64,000 bases of DNA from Brevibacterium picturae (GCF_900105045.1 NZ_LT629739.1:1674001-1738000); one strand, 5' to 3'. Positions 33,478-43,441 are shown, counted from the first letter of the stretch. Numbers and translations are program-made. The notes: generated by a model not told the origin, from the sequence alone.

Positions 33478-34821
33478 TTGACCTGGCTTCTCTCGCTTCT
33501 CATCGGCCTGCTCGTCGTCCTCCTCATCACGGTCGCCACCGGCTACTTCGTGGCCCAGGAGTTCGCCTATATGGCCGTCGACCGTTCTCGCCTGGCCGCC
33601 CGGTCGGCAGCCGGTGACAAAGCCGCGGCACGCGCTCAAACGATCACTCGCCGCACCTCGTTCATGCTCTCCGGCGCTCAGCTGGGCATCACCGTCACCG
33701 GGCTTCTGGTCGGCTATGTCGCCGAGCCTCTCATCGGCACGGCCGTCGGCGAGGCTCTCGGCGGCACGTCGATCCCCGCGGGCACCGGGGTCGTCATCGG
33801 CACCGTGCTCGCCCTGCTTGTGGCGACGATCATCCAGATGGTCTTCGGCGAACTGTTCCCAAAGAACCTCGCGATCGCCCGCCCCGAGCCCTTGGCTATC
33901 TGGCTTGCGCGATCGACTGCGATCTATCTCGCCGTCTTCGGTTGGCTCATCACGATCTTCGACAAGGCATCGAACGCCTTGCTGAAGGTCCTGGGAATCG
34001 AGCCCGTCCACGATGTCGACCACTCCGCAACCAGCCGCGATCTCAAACACATCGTCGCGGATTCACGCCAGAGAGGAGACCTCGTCGACGAGGATTCCCT
34101 CATCCTCGACCGTATCCTCGACTTCCCACAACAGAGGGTCGACCACGCCACCGTGCCCCGCTCACGGGCCGCTGTCATCGGCGAGGACACGCCGCTTCAT
34201 CAGGTGCGAGCCCTGATGCAGACCGGTCATTCCCGGTACCCGGTACTCAATGCCGCCGAGGAGGTGGTCGGCACCATCGATCTCCTCGACGTCCTCTCCG
34301 CCGACGATGATGACGAGCTGCGCCGGCTCCTCGAGGCACCGGTCTTCATTCCCGAGTCTCTGCCCCTGCCCGACGCCGTGCGCACCCTGAACGAGAATCG
34401 GGCCCAAATGGGCTGCGTCGTCGATGAGTACGGAGGGTTCTCCGGCATCGTCACGATCGAGGACCTCGGCGAGGAACTCGTCGGTGACATCGTCGACGAA
34501 CACGATGAGGCGATCGAGGAGATCGTCGCAGCCGAGGACGGCACCTGGACTGCTCCCGGGACGATGCCCCTCGATGAGCTGTCCCGCGCGCTCGAACGCG
34601 AACTGCCCGTCACCTCGGCGCAGACGCTCTCGGGCCTTGTCATCGAACAGGCCAAGGGCTTCCCCGAGGTCGGTGATCGGATCGAGATCACCTTGCCCGT
34701 CGACCCAGCCGAGCTCGCCGGCACACAACCGCCGAGTCCGGTCCGGCTCACCGTCGACGTCCTCGAGGTGGCCTCCCACGTGCCCTCGAACCTGCGGATC
34801 GGAATCGAGGTTCAGCGATGA
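33478..34821 (+). CDS. CorC/HlyC-family CBS-domain membrane protein 1
   Basis: A 447-residue protein of the CNNM/CorC type. Residues 1-190 are the DUF21 membrane domain (three or four helices, GYFVAQEFAYMAVDRSRL, LSGAQLGITVTGL, VFGELFPKNLAIARPE). Residues 215-335 are two CBS repeats that bind adenine nucleotides (HSRYPVLNAAEEVVG; GCVVDEYGGFSGIVTIEDL). The last 85 residues are the CorC_HlyC domain. The family exports magnesium or cobalt or supports membrane protein integrity. The start is TTG 33478 behind AGGTG. Paired by ATGA overlap with a second copy. Confidence 0.9.
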   Translation: MTWLLSLLIGLLVVLLITVATGYFVAQEFAYMAVDRSRLAARSAAGDKAAARAQTITRRTSFMLSGAQLGITVTGLLVGYVAEPLIGTAVGEALGGTSIPAGTGVVIGTVLALLVATIIQMVFGELFPKNLAIARPEPLAIWLARSTAIYLAVFGWLITIFDKASNALLKVLGIEPVHDVDHSATSRDLKHIVADSRQRGDLVDEDSLILDRILDFPQQRVDHATVPRSRAAVIGEDTPLHQVRALMQTGHSRYPVLNAAEEVVGTIDLLDVLSADDDDELRRLLEAPVFIPESLPLPDAVRTLNENRAQMGCVVDEYGGFSGIVTIEDLGEELVGDIVDEHDEAIEEIVAAEDGTWTAPGTMPLDELSRALERELPVTSAQTLSGLVIEQAKGFPEVGDRIEITLPVDPAELAGTQPPSPVRLTVDVLEVASHVPSNLRIGIEVQR

Positions 34822-35846
34822 GCAATCCCTGGGTCATCATCGCCCTCACTGTCCTCTTCATCGGCCTCAGCGCGTTCTTCGTCGCCGTGGAATTCGCCCT
34901 CATCGCCGCCAAACGCCACCGGCTGGAAGACGCAGCAGCCGACAACCGCTCGGCGCGGGCAGCGCTGCGCAGCTCCACCGAGCTCTCCGTCCTCCTCGCC
35001 GGCTCCCAGTTGGGCATCACGGCGTGCACCCTGGCACTGGGCGCGATCACGAAGCCCGCGGTCCATCACTGGATCACGCCGGTCGCCGAGGCTATGGGCC
35101 TGCCGCTGTGGATCGCCGATCTCACCGGCTTCGTCCTCGCCCTCATCGTCGTCACGTTCCTCCATCTCGTCGTCGGTGAAATGGCGCCGAAGTCCTGGGC
35201 AGTGGCACACCCGGAGCGCTCCGCGATCCTACTCGCGCTGCCGATGCGGGCGTTCATGTTCCTCACCCGACCCCTGCTCCACGTGCTCAACAACGCGGCC
35301 AACGCCTGCCTGCGACTCGTCGGCGTCGAACCCGTCGACGAGGTCGATCAGGGCCACACCTCGGACGATCTGCGGGAGCTGCTGCGCCATTCGGCGCAGG
35401 CGGGAACCATCGAACGGGAGTCCTCAGATGCACTGCTCGGTGCTCTCGAGCTGACTCAGCTCAGCCTCGGCGAACTGGTGGCAGAACGTGGTCAGCCGAC
35501 TGCTGTCGGACCAGGTGCGACGGTGACTCAGGTACGTGAGGCCGCACAGCGCGATCGCCACCGACGCATCCTCGTGCACACTGTGTCTGGGCAACCACCG
35601 ACTCACGTGGTCCATGTCCGCGATGTCCTCGGCCTCGCCGGCGGGGACACCATCACCGAGGTGACGCGCCCGGTCGAGGTGCTGCCGGCACCAATGACTG
35701 TCGGTCGCGCCTTCGGTGCGATGAAGGCGGCGGGAACTCAACTGGCACTGGTCGAGCGCGTCGATGGCAGACCTGCCGTCATCACGGTCACCGATGTGCT
35801 CACGTACCTGCTGTCGTCGGGCAGTGTGGAGGGGCGTCGGTCATGA
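34818..35846 (+). CDS. CorC/HlyC-family CBS-domain membrane protein 2
   Basis: A 342-residue paralogue of the preceding protein with DUF21 (FFVAVEFALIAAKRHRLED, LAGSQLGITACTL, VVGEMAPKSWAVAHPE) and a CBS pair, but without the C-terminal CorC_HlyC domain. The first CBS repeat is weak. Two-gene sets of this kind are common in actinobacteria and the proteins probably work together. The ATG overlaps the previous stop by 4 bp. Confidence 0.9.
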   Translation: MSNPWVIIALTVLFIGLSAFFVAVEFALIAAKRHRLEDAAADNRSARAALRSSTELSVLLAGSQLGITACTLALGAITKPAVHHWITPVAEAMGLPLWIADLTGFVLALIVVTFLHLVVGEMAPKSWAVAHPERSAILLALPMRAFMFLTRPLLHVLNNAANACLRLVGVEPVDEVDQGHTSDDLRELLRHSAQAGTIERESSDALLGALELTQLSLGELVAERGQPTAVGPGATVTQVREAAQRDRHRRILVHTVSGQPPTHVVHVRDVLGLAGGDTITEVTRPVEVLPAPMTVGRAFGAMKAAGTQLALVERVDGRPAVITVTDVLTYLLSSGSVEGRRS

Positions 35847-35885
35847 TGTGCCGGGACGCACACGATGCTTCCCGATCAGACCGTC

Positions 35886-36449
35886 CTACTCGGACGCGTG
35901 AGGCGTTGGTCCGCCCACGACGCGGTAGGTGGTCTGGACCATCCCGCCGTCGAGGACTGTGGTGCGCACGTGCTCGAGATCGACGTCTCCGCCAAGTGAC
36001 CCGAACAGTGACGGCCCATCGCCGATGAGCACAGGTACCTGGGAGAGCGTGAGCTCGTCGACAAGCTTGGCGGCAAGGAACCACCGGACGGTCGCCCCAC
36101 CGTCGACGTAGACGCGCCGACGACCATCCCGCTGCAATGCGTCAATGGCCTCCTCAGGCGAGCGGTCCACGATGATGCGAGAGTCTGCGTCTGTGGCGAG
36201 GCTCGTACTGATGACATGGATCGGGCGATCAAGGTAGGGCCAGTCTTCGAAGGAAGCGATGGCCTCGTAGGTCTTCCGGCCCATCACCACCGCGTCAACC
36301 GACTCCATGAACGGAGTGAAACCCGCATCCCCGGCGGCTGCGCCACGGCTGGTCAGCCACTCCAGGTCCCCGTCCGGCCGCGCGATGCGGCCATCGACAC
36401 TCAACCCAAGAAAGACGACGGCACGGAGGGACTGCTGCGACGCGGACAT
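35886..36449 (-). CDS. Dihydrofolate reductase/RibD C-terminal family protein
   Basis: A 187-residue NADPH-binding protein of the DHFR-like RibD_C group: VVFLGLSVDGRIARPDGDLEWL at the start, VVMGRKTYEAI, RRVYVDGGATVRWFL and LTLSQVPVLIGDGPSLFG. These stand-alone proteins are usually reductases of unknown substrate. Start 36449 (MSASQQS) is preferred to 36482, but neither has a clear ribosome site. Confidence 0.85.
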   Translation of the reverse strand: MSASQQSLRAVVFLGLSVDGRIARPDGDLEWLTSRGAAAGDAGFTPFMESVDAVVMGRKTYEAIASFEDWPYLDRPIHVISTSLATDADSRIIVDRSPEEAIDALQRDGRRRVYVDGGATVRWFLAAKLVDELTLSQVPVLIGDGPSLFGSLGGDVDLEHVRTTVLDGGMVQTTYRVVGGPTPHASE

Positions 36450-36646
36450 AGGTCCAAGTATCCCAACTGCAAGCGACGACATTCAAGGAAAAACCGAGAG
36501 CTTTCAGGCACCGCTATCGGAGGCTCGCAATGAGTTTCTCCCATACCCCCTTTACTGAGAGTGCACTCACAGCCGTAGGTTTGCATCTACGACACAACAA
36601 CGGCACTCAACCCCACCCGCACCACCGCCTCAGAAGGAGACCCATC

Positions 36647-37669
36647 ATGACCACCACCCACCTCGGCGACCTCGCTGTCTCCCCCATCGGCTTCGGCTGC
36701 ATGGCCCTGTCCCACGTCTACGGTGGCACCACCGATGACGCTGCCCGCGCCACTTTGGGTGCAGCTGTCGACGCCGGCATCACCTTCCTCGACACCTCCG
36801 ACGTTTACGGCAAACCTCGCGAGGGCGCCACAGGTCCGGCCGGAACCAACGAGGAGATGCTCGCACCGTTCCTGGCCAAGCGCCGTGACGAGGTTCAATT
36901 GGCTACGAAGTTCGGCATCACAGCGCCTCGTGATGGGACGGATACCTCGGCCAAACGCACCGATGGACGCCCGGAATATGCTCGCTCAGCCTGCGATGCA
37001 TCGTTGGCCCGCCTCGGCGTGGACACGATCGATCTCTACTACCACCATCGCCCGGATCCCGATGTTCCGATCGAGGACACCGTCGGCGCCATGGCCGAGC
37101 TGGTCGAGGCGGGCAAAATCCGCCACATCGGCCTCTCGGAGGTCACCTCCGAGGAGCTGCGGCGAGCGCACGCGGTCCACCCGATCGCCGCTCTCCAGTC
37201 CGAGTGGAGCCTATGGTCTCGCGACGTCGAGGACCGTGTCGTTCCTGCCTGTGCCGAGCTCGGGGTCGGCTTCGTGCCCTACAGCCCCCTGGGCCGCGGC
37301 TTCCTCACCGGCACGCTGACCAAGGAGCAGGTCGCCGGCGACTTCCGCGGCGGCACTTCCCGCATGGGCGAGGCGTGGGATGCCAATCAGAAGATCGTCG
37401 AGATCGTCGCCGAGGTGGCTCGACGTCACGACGCCACCAACGCTCAGGTCGCACTGGCCTGGCTCCTCCACCGCGCCGCCCAGATGGGAGTCTCCGCCGT
37501 TCCGATTCCCGGCTCGCGCAAACCCGAGCGTGCGCTGGAGAACCTTGGGGCCGTGGATCTGCGTCTCGACGCCGATGACATGACTCAGCTCGATTCCATC
37601 CGGTCATTGGTCGAGGGCAGCCGTAACATCGTCAACAATCCGACGTGGATCAGCTCCGGGAGGGAGTAG
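36647..37669 (+). CDS. Aldo/keto reductase (AKR13/YakC-like)
   Basis: A 340-residue NADPH-dependent aldo/keto reductase. The catalytic tetrad is visible: D in FLDTSDVYG, Y in VYG, K in LATKFG and H in YYHHR. The NADP-binding end is VPIPGSRKPERALENL. Close in pattern to the actinobacterial AKR13 group. ATG 36647 follows AAGGAG. The gene is transcribed towards a PucR-type regulator; its substrate is unknown. Confidence 0.92.
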   Translation: MTTTHLGDLAVSPIGFGCMALSHVYGGTTDDAARATLGAAVDAGITFLDTSDVYGKPREGATGPAGTNEEMLAPFLAKRRDEVQLATKFGITAPRDGTDTSAKRTDGRPEYARSACDASLARLGVDTIDLYYHHRPDPDVPIEDTVGAMAELVEAGKIRHIGLSEVTSEELRRAHAVHPIAALQSEWSLWSRDVEDRVVPACAELGVGFVPYSPLGRGFLTGTLTKEQVAGDFRGGTSRMGEAWDANQKIVEIVAEVARRHDATNAQVALAWLLHRAAQMGVSAVPIPGSRKPERALENLGAVDLRLDADDMTQLDSIRSLVEGSRNIVNNPTWISSGRE

Positions 37670-37678
37670 TGCCAGCCT

Positions 37679-38713
37679 TCAGCCCACAGGCCCGGGAAGT
37701 TCGAGGACGTGGGAGTTGCGCAGCCGCCACCTGAGCACGCTGATGCCCAACCGGGTTCTGTTGTACCCGGTGAGCGGGTCGTAGCCGAGGCAGCGAGCGA
37801 GCTGCTCGACTCTGCCCTGCACGGTGCTGTGATGGAGACCGAGGTCTCTGGCCGCCTGCCTGATCGTCGGTGCCTCGAGGACAACACGCACCGTCGACTC
37901 CGCCCACGGTGCTTCCATGATCTCGTCGATGCGGGCGGCATCGGGGTCGACAGCGTCGGGCGATTCGGCGAGCAGTTCGACGAGGCCGCCGAAGTTCTCC
38001 GCGCGCACGAGGCCCTCCTCGGGAGGACGGCTGAGACGCAGTGCCACCACGGCGGCGCGCAGCGAACGGGGCAGGTCGCCGATCAAGCCGACGGGGCCAA
38101 GGCCAGCCGGTGTCACGGCGATGTTCTCAGCTTGGTCGGCGACGATGAGGACCTGCAGGGCGCCGTACTCGCTGGCGACGACATCGGTGGGACCGGCGGG
38201 ACGTCTGTCGAAGACGGCAAACAACGGAGCGACGAGCACCCGGTACCCGTGTCCGGCCACGAGTCCGAGCCGAACCGCCGCGGCAACCCGCTCCTCGGTG
38301 GGCGCGGTGGTGTCCAATGCGAGCGCCACGTCCCGCGGAGTCTCCAGCTGCTGTCGTTCGAATCCGAACCTCACCCCGATGGCCAGGCCGAACCGTTCGA
38401 GGATGAGGTCGTCGTTCGGCAGGGCTTGCCCCTCTCTCTCGAGCCAGACCTCGGAGGCATCCGGCAGGACCAGTGCGCTCACCTCGGCGGGGCGGGCACC
38501 CGCGCCCGGGCTCCCTGACGGATCGATGCGCAGCTGTCTGCTCCTGTCGCCGTTGCGAAACCCTGCCGGGCAGCCGGCAAGGGCCGCGGCGGCCGCGGCG
38601 AGGGCACGGGAATTGACCTCGCCGACCATGAGTTCGTCGAAGCAGGCGATGACGCGCAGGCCAAGACTCGCCTGGGGGTCCAGGTTGGCTATGCGACCCA
38701 ACAGTTCCTGCAC
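37679..38713 (-). CDS. PucR-type transcriptional regulator
   Basis: A 344-residue protein ending in a PucR C-terminal helix-turn-helix (LEAPTIRQAARDLGLHHSTVQGRVEQLARCLGYDPLTGYNRTRL). The first 280 residues look like a GAF-like and a GGDEF-like sensor region with low similarity to anything I can name. The GTG start at 38713 has a strong AAGGAGG before it. It converges on the aldo/keto reductase and lies downstream of the serine hydrolase gene, either of which it may regulate. Confidence 0.8.
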   Translation of the reverse strand: MQELLGRIANLDPQASLGLRVIACFDELMVGEVNSRALAAAAAALAGCPAGFRNGDRSRQLRIDPSGSPGAGARPAEVSALVLPDASEVWLEREGQALPNDDLILERFGLAIGVRFGFERQQLETPRDVALALDTTAPTEERVAAAVRLGLVAGHGYRVLVAPLFAVFDRRPAGPTDVVASEYGALQVLIVADQAENIAVTPAGLGPVGLIGDLPRSLRAAVVALRLSRPPEEGLVRAENFGGLVELLAESPDAVDPDAARIDEIMEAPWAESTVRVVLEAPTIRQAARDLGLHHSTVQGRVEQLARCLGYDPLTGYNRTRLGISVLRWRLRNSHVLELPGPVG

Positions 38714-38773
38714 GTCATCGCCTCCTTGCGGGTGTTCGTCTCATCGCGGAGTCGATTCGCACCGCGATGCGAA

Positions 38774-39955
38774 TCAGCCCTTCAGAGCATCGTAGACCGC
38801 TGTCTCCATCTCGAGATACCCCCCGACGGATTCGGGGTCTGCGAAGGGGAAGATCTGTGTGGCCCAGTACCCGCCGATCTTGTTCTGTCGGTCGAACCAG
38901 TAGTAGAGGTTGGCAAGACCCGCCCATGCGGCGGCGCCGGCCGGGCGTCCGGTCGGGGCGTCCTCCTCGTTGATCATGAACGTGTATCCCCAGGTTTTCG
39001 GCATGCCGGGGAAGAATTCCGCATCGTTGGACAAGCTCGGGATGACTCCGGGCAGCAGTTTCACCCGAAGATCGCCGAGGTGGTTCTGCGTGGCCATGTC
39101 CACCGTTTCGGGGCGGAGGACGACGGTTCCGTCGTCGGCTGCTCCGTCGTTGAGCCACATCCTGATGAACTTCAGGTAGTCATCGACGGTCGAGAAGAGT
39201 CCGTGGCCGCCCATCTCCACCTCCGGTTCGGGCAGCATGAAGTCGGTCGCCGCGAGTTCGCCGTCGGTGCGCTGGTGCATCGTGGCCTGCCGCTCCTGCA
39301 TCGACGCGGTCGGACGGAAGGTGCTGTCGTCCATGCCCAGCGGTTCGAGGACTCGGGTGCGCATCGCCTCACCCAGAGTCTTTCCGGTGATGCCTTCGAT
39401 GACCTGGCCGGCCCAATCCATGTTCGACCCGTACTCCCACTGGGTGCCGGGATCGAACAGCAGCGGAGTCTCCAACGCCTTCCTGGTGGCGGTGACGATG
39501 CTCGGCTGGCCGTGTTCGCGGGCGAGTCGTTCGTACTTCTCGTTGAAGAAGTCGTAGCCGAAGCCGGCGGTGTGCAGCAGCAGCTGCTTGGTCGTCGGTT
39601 CGCTTGCCGGAGCCCGCAGAATCGGGGAGCCATCGACGTCGAAGCCCTCGATGACCTGCACATCGGCCAGGCCGGGGGCATATTCGCGGGCCGGTGCGTC
39701 GAGGTCGAGGTCGCCCGACTCCACCAGCTGCAGTGCCACGGTGCCGGTCAGGGCCTTCGTCGTGGAGAAGATCATGAACACGGAGTCCGTGGTCATCGGC
39801 TGCGGATCGTCGAGGGAGCGGACTCCTGCAGCAGTGAGACTGATGGTCTCCTTGTCGGTGGTGACTCCGGCGACGACGCCGGGGACCCCGCCGCTCTCGA
39901 CCTTCTCTGAGGCCACACGAGCAACGGCATCATTGACAGCTCGGTTCTGGGACAT
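38774..39955 (-). CDS. Serine hydrolase of the class C beta-lactamase/EstB family
   Basis: A 393-residue penicillin-binding-protein-like hydrolase without a signal peptide. The active Ser and Lys are in the SxxK motif STTK (near residue 64), followed by YGSN as the YxN motif. [12 protein letters not shown] and [11 protein letters not shown] agree with the EstB/1,4-butanediol diacrylate esterase group, which hydrolyses esters rather than beta-lactams. It is followed by a PucR regulator and preceded by an alpha/beta hydrolase on the same strand, suggesting a small ester-degradation set. Confidence 0.88.
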   Translation of the reverse strand: MSQNRAVNDAVARVASEKVESGGVPGVVAGVTTDKETISLTAAGVRSLDDPQPMTTDSVFMIFSTTKALTGTVALQLVESGDLDLDAPAREYAPGLADVQVIEGFDVDGSPILRAPASEPTTKQLLLHTAGFGYDFFNEKYERLAREHGQPSIVTATRKALETPLLFDPGTQWEYGSNMDWAGQVIEGITGKTLGEAMRTRVLEPLGMDDSTFRPTASMQERQATMHQRTDGELAATDFMLPEPEVEMGGHGLFSTVDDYLKFIRMWLNDGAADDGTVVLRPETVDMATQNHLGDLRVKLLPGVIPSLSNDAEFFPGMPKTWGYTFMINEEDAPTGRPAGAAAWAGLANLYYWFDRQNKIGGYWATQIFPFADPESVGGYLEMETAVYDALKG

Positions 39956-39970
39956 GGTTGTGCCTTTCGG

Positions 39971-40930
39971 TCAGTCGGCCAGGACCTTCTCGATCCAGGC
40001 CATTCGGGTGCTGATCATTCCTTGCGCAAGGTGTGTATGGGCGGCGAAGATGTCGAAGGCGTGGAAGCCTCCGGGCCACACGTGCAGCTCCGCTTCGCTG
40101 GCGTCGTTCCAGAGGGCCGAGGCGTAGGCGACGGCTTCGTCCCGGAAGATCTCAGCCGAGCCCACGTCGATGTACGCGGGCGGCAGATCGGTGAGGTCGT
40201 TGGCACGCGATGGTGCGATGTAGGGCGAGACCGCCTCGGTGCGGAAGTCATCGCCGAGCATCGCCTGCCATCCGGTTTCGTTGCTCACCCGGTCCCAGAC
40301 GCCGATGCCGTCGAACTGATGGGTCGACGGTGTGATGCCGCGGTCGTCGAGCATCGGGTAGATGAGCAGTTGGCCCTTGAGCTTCGGTCCGCTCCGGTCG
40401 CGGGCCGCCAGCGCCATTCCGGCGGCCAGTCCCCCTCCGGAGCTGGCTCCGGCGACGATGAGTCGGTCGAGGTCGACCCCGAGACGCTCGGCATTCTCAG
40501 CCGTCCACTCCAGGCTGGCGTACATGTCCTCACGGGCGTAGGGATCCTGGAATTCGGGGGCGAGGCGGTATTCGGGACTGATGAGGATGGCCCCGATGCG
40601 CTCGACCCAGTCGAGGTTGAGTCCGAGTGCGCTGAAGCGGTCACCGAACATCAGTCCACCGGAATGGGCGTAGACGATCGTGGGGCGGCGCCCCGTGTCA
40701 CCCGCGCGCCTGAAGACCGACACGGTGATCGCCTCGCCATGGTGTCCGATCACCTGATGTTCTGAATGTTCGACACTGCGCCCCTTGAGAGTCTCCGCGA
40801 GAGGCTCGGACGCATAGGAGATGCGCATGAAATCGATGAGAGACGGGGTGATGGTCGGCGGGAAGACCCCACCGACGACGGACAGACTCGCGGCAAGTTC
40901 CGCGTCGAATCGTGACCGTCGTCGTGTCAT
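39971..40930 (-). CDS. Alpha/beta hydrolase (HSL-type esterase)
   Basis: A 319-residue esterase of the hormone-sensitive lipase family. The oxyanion motif is a variant HSGG instead of HGGG; the nucleophile elbow is GASSGG. The acid is probably D in VGSAEIFRDEA and the base the His in GGFHAFD. Substrates are short acyl esters in the family. It lies 15 bp before the serine hydrolase gene, so the two are probably one transcript. Confidence 0.9.
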   Translation of the reverse strand: MTRRRSRFDAELAASLSVVGGVFPPTITPSLIDFMRISYASEPLAETLKGRSVEHSEHQVIGHHGEAITVSVFRRAGDTGRRPTIVYAHSGGLMFGDRFSALGLNLDWVERIGAILISPEYRLAPEFQDPYAREDMYASLEWTAENAERLGVDLDRLIVAGASSGGGLAAGMALAARDRSGPKLKGQLLIYPMLDDRGITPSTHQFDGIGVWDRVSNETGWQAMLGDDFRTEAVSPYIAPSRANDLTDLPPAYIDVGSAEIFRDEAVAYASALWNDASEAELHVWPGGFHAFDIFAAHTHLAQGMISTRMAWIEKVLAD

Positions 40931-41033
40931 GTCTCTAAGTATGCAGACTCCGACTCGGTGCCGCTACCGCCACGACAACGCGATTACCGATCCTTCACCC
41001 GCCAATTGTCGGGTTGGGTTTCCCAGCCTCGCC

Positions 41034-42344
41034 TCAGCCCAGTAGCCCCATCACCGACTCCTTGACCTGGAGGACGGCGAGGAAGCCGAACAGCAGGAAG
41101 CAGATCGTCAGCAGCACATTCGACACCTCCTTGTTCCGCAGCGCCGCCGGCACCGATGAACGGTTGAGGATGACGAGGAGCGCGATCGCGAGCACGGGCA
41201 GGATGAAGGCGCTGATCGCGGCGTAGACGAGGACCAGGGTGACCGGTTTGCCCAGGCCCATGATGACCAGAGTCGCGATGGAGAGGTAGACGATTGTGCC
41301 ACGGAACTCGACCGACTTCGCCGACATCTCGTGTTCGGGCTTGTCCTGATACGGGAAGCGGCGCAGCACCCGAATGCAGTCGGCGGTGACATAGGCGATG
41401 CCGGAGAACCCGCCGAGCACACTGGTGTAGACCACAGCGAGGAAGCTGATGAGGAAGACGATGCGACCCGGTTCGCCGATGCGGGTGACCAGACTGTCGG
41501 CAATGGCGAAAAGCGAGCCGTTGTCGGCGATCGTGAACCCCTGCCCATAGAGGATGAAGGCACCAACGGCACTCATCGCCACGGCGAAGACGAACACCAG
41601 TGCATAGCTGATGAACAGGTCGATGCGCACGACGGGTTTCCATTCGGCGTCGCGCCAGGACTTCTCGCGGATCCAGAATGAGTAGGCCAGTATTCCAGTG
41701 GCCCCGCCGACGCCGCCGATGAGTGACATGACGGTGATGATCGACCCGTTCGGGAAGGTCGGGGCGATGGTCTCGACGGCCACGGCTTGCGCTTCCTGCC
41801 CTTGGAACACGGAGATCGCGAGGGCGAGGATGCCGAAGAACATGATGACGCCGAACCCGATCATCGCCTTCTCCACCAGCCCATAGCGTCCGATGCCGAC
41901 GAGGATCGCAGCCGAGAGCAGGACGACGACAGCGGTCGGCCAGAACGGCAGGACGGGGAAGAGCGCCTGCAGAATGTTCGTCGTCACGGCGATGACCCCG
42001 GCGCCGAAGAAGAGGCCGACGAGCAGTTCGGCGATGAGGAACAACGTCGGAAAGAGTCGACCGCCGAATGAGGTCAGGTGCGACAGCAGAGAGCGGTCAC
42101 CGCTCATCTGGAGCCGGGAGACCGCTTCGGAGAGCACGAACTTGAGGATGATGCCGACGGTGAAGACCCAGATGAGTGCGAGCCCGTACTCGGCCCCGGA
42201 ATTCATCGTCGTGATCATGTCCGAGGCTCCGACGCTGGCCAGGGCCAGGACGATGCCCGGTCCAATCAGCCGCAGTCGTCCGGTCAATGTTGCCGGCGCC
42301 GAGGTGGTGGCGCCCTTCGTCTGCGGTGTGATCTCGGCGGACAT
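41034..42344 (-). CDS. Nramp-family transporter lacking the canonical metal site
   Basis: A 436-residue protein with about 11 membrane helices and the Nramp fold pattern. In classical Nramp transporters helix 1 carries DPGN and helix 6 carries MPH, which bind manganese or iron. Here helix 1 reads VGASDMITTMNSGAEYG, with GASD at the DPGN position, and helix 6 reads GGATGILAYSFW without Met-Pro-His. The protein is therefore an Nramp relative whose substrate is likely not the usual divalent metal. It may carry magnesium or an organic substrate. Confidence 0.85.
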   Translation of the reverse strand: MSAEITPQTKGATTSAPATLTGRLRLIGPGIVLALASVGASDMITTMNSGAEYGLALIWVFTVGIILKFVLSEAVSRLQMSGDRSLLSHLTSFGGRLFPTLFLIAELLVGLFFGAGVIAVTTNILQALFPVLPFWPTAVVVLLSAAILVGIGRYGLVEKAMIGFGVIMFFGILALAISVFQGQEAQAVAVETIAPTFPNGSIITVMSLIGGVGGATGILAYSFWIREKSWRDAEWKPVVRIDLFISYALVFVFAVAMSAVGAFILYGQGFTIADNGSLFAIADSLVTRIGEPGRIVFLISFLAVVYTSVLGGFSGIAYVTADCIRVLRRFPYQDKPEHEMSAKSVEFRGTIVYLSIATLVIMGLGKPVTLVLVYAAISAFILPVLAIALLVILNRSSVPAALRNKEVSNVLLTICFLLFGFLAVLQVKESVMGLLG

Positions 42345-42567
42345 AGGCGGGGTGGGGCTCCTTCACGTGTGTTCGTCGACGACGGCACTGGCGTCGTTCG
42401 CACGGACGTCGTTCGCTCAGGTGAGTATGGCCGATTTGTGAGATTCCCACGGTCTGGTCTCAGTACCCGGGAAGCCACCCTGCAGCAATGTCGGAGATGC
42501 CTGCTTGAGTTCATTCTATCGTTTGGGCCTGGGCTCCGTTGGCAGATTCCGTCTGTATATTCGACGC

Positions 42568-42978
42568 ATGACTGACGCACTCGACAATGGACCGTTCTTC
42601 CATGGCACCAAGGCGCAGCTGGAGGCCGGTGATCTCCTGACAGCGGGGTTCAATTCGAACTACCACCCCGAGGTCGTCATGAACCACATCTATTTCACTG
42701 CCCTGCCCGATGGCGCCGGACTCGCCGCGGAGCTCGTCGCCCTCAATGAGACCCCTCATGTCTACGAGGTTGAGCCGACCGGGGAGTTTGAGAACGACCC
42801 CAACGTCACCGACAAGAAGTTCCCGGGAAACCCCACCCGCTCCTACCGAAGCACTGCACCCTTGCGAATTCTTCGTGAGGTCACCGATTGGAAGCGACTG
42901 ACCCCAGAGGAACTCCAGACCTGGCGCGACAACCTCGCCAAGCTTGCCCAGGACAAGACTGCCGAGATCATCAACTGA
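42568..42978 (+). CDS. arr: NAD+-dependent rifamycin ADP-ribosyltransferase Arr
   Basis: A 136-residue enzyme that transfers ADP-ribose from NAD to rifampicin, making it inactive. Arr signatures: FFHGTKAQLEAGDLLTAG, NHIYFTALPDGA, VYEVEPTGEFENDPNVTDKKFPGNPTRSYRS and PLRILREV. Length and order match Mycobacterium smegmatis Arr. ATG 42568 begins the conserved part; no strong ribosome site. The gene stands alone on the plus strand and looks chromosomal, as in many environmental actinobacteria. Rifampicin resistance is predicted but not shown. Confidence 0.93.
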   Translation: MTDALDNGPFFHGTKAQLEAGDLLTAGFNSNYHPEVVMNHIYFTALPDGAGLAAELVALNETPHVYEVEPTGEFENDPNVTDKKFPGNPTRSYRSTAPLRILREVTDWKRLTPEELQTWRDNLAKLAQDKTAEIIN

Positions 42979-43057
42979 ACCGAATCCCTCGCCCGACCAT
43001 CCAGTATTTTGCCGCAACCATCACGGCCGACGGCACAACAGGAAGGAAAACGACGGA

Positions 43058-43441
43058 ATGCCCCAACGCGTCAGCATCAATCCGCCTGGAATCAGTCACG
43101 AGAATCCGATACCCGCCGCCAGCCGCATCGGTCCGTTCCTCGCCTCCGGCGTGCTCACCGGCAAAGATCCCGAGACCGGGGACCTGCCAAGCGACCTGGC
43201 CGCTCAGGTGGCCAATGTCTTCACCTAGGTCCGCGGCGTCATGGACATGGCCGGTGGCAGCACCGACGACATCCTCAAACTCACCGTCCACCTCGTCGAC
43301 TACCGTGATCGGGCTGCGTTGAACGAGGAATGGGAGGCAATGTTCCCCGAACCTCAGAGTCGGCCGGCTCGTCAGGTGATGGCGGCCCAACTGGATCGCG
43401 GTGCCCTGATCCAGGCCGACCTGCTGGCAGTCCTGCAGTAA
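43058..43441 (+). pseudogene. RidA/YjgF-family gene with in-frame amber codon
   Basis: The frame encodes a RidA-type imine deaminase: MPQRVSINPPGIS, IGPFLASGVLTGKDPETG, then after the stop VRGVMDMAGGSTDDILKLTVHLVD and QVMAAQLDRGALIQADLLAV. A TAG at 43226-43228 interrupts it where relatives usually have Gln (probably CAG to TAG). The remainder is intact to a TAA at 43439. The ribosome site AAGGAAG and ATG 43058 are also intact, so this looks like a recent loss, or a sequencing error. Confidence 0.85.
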
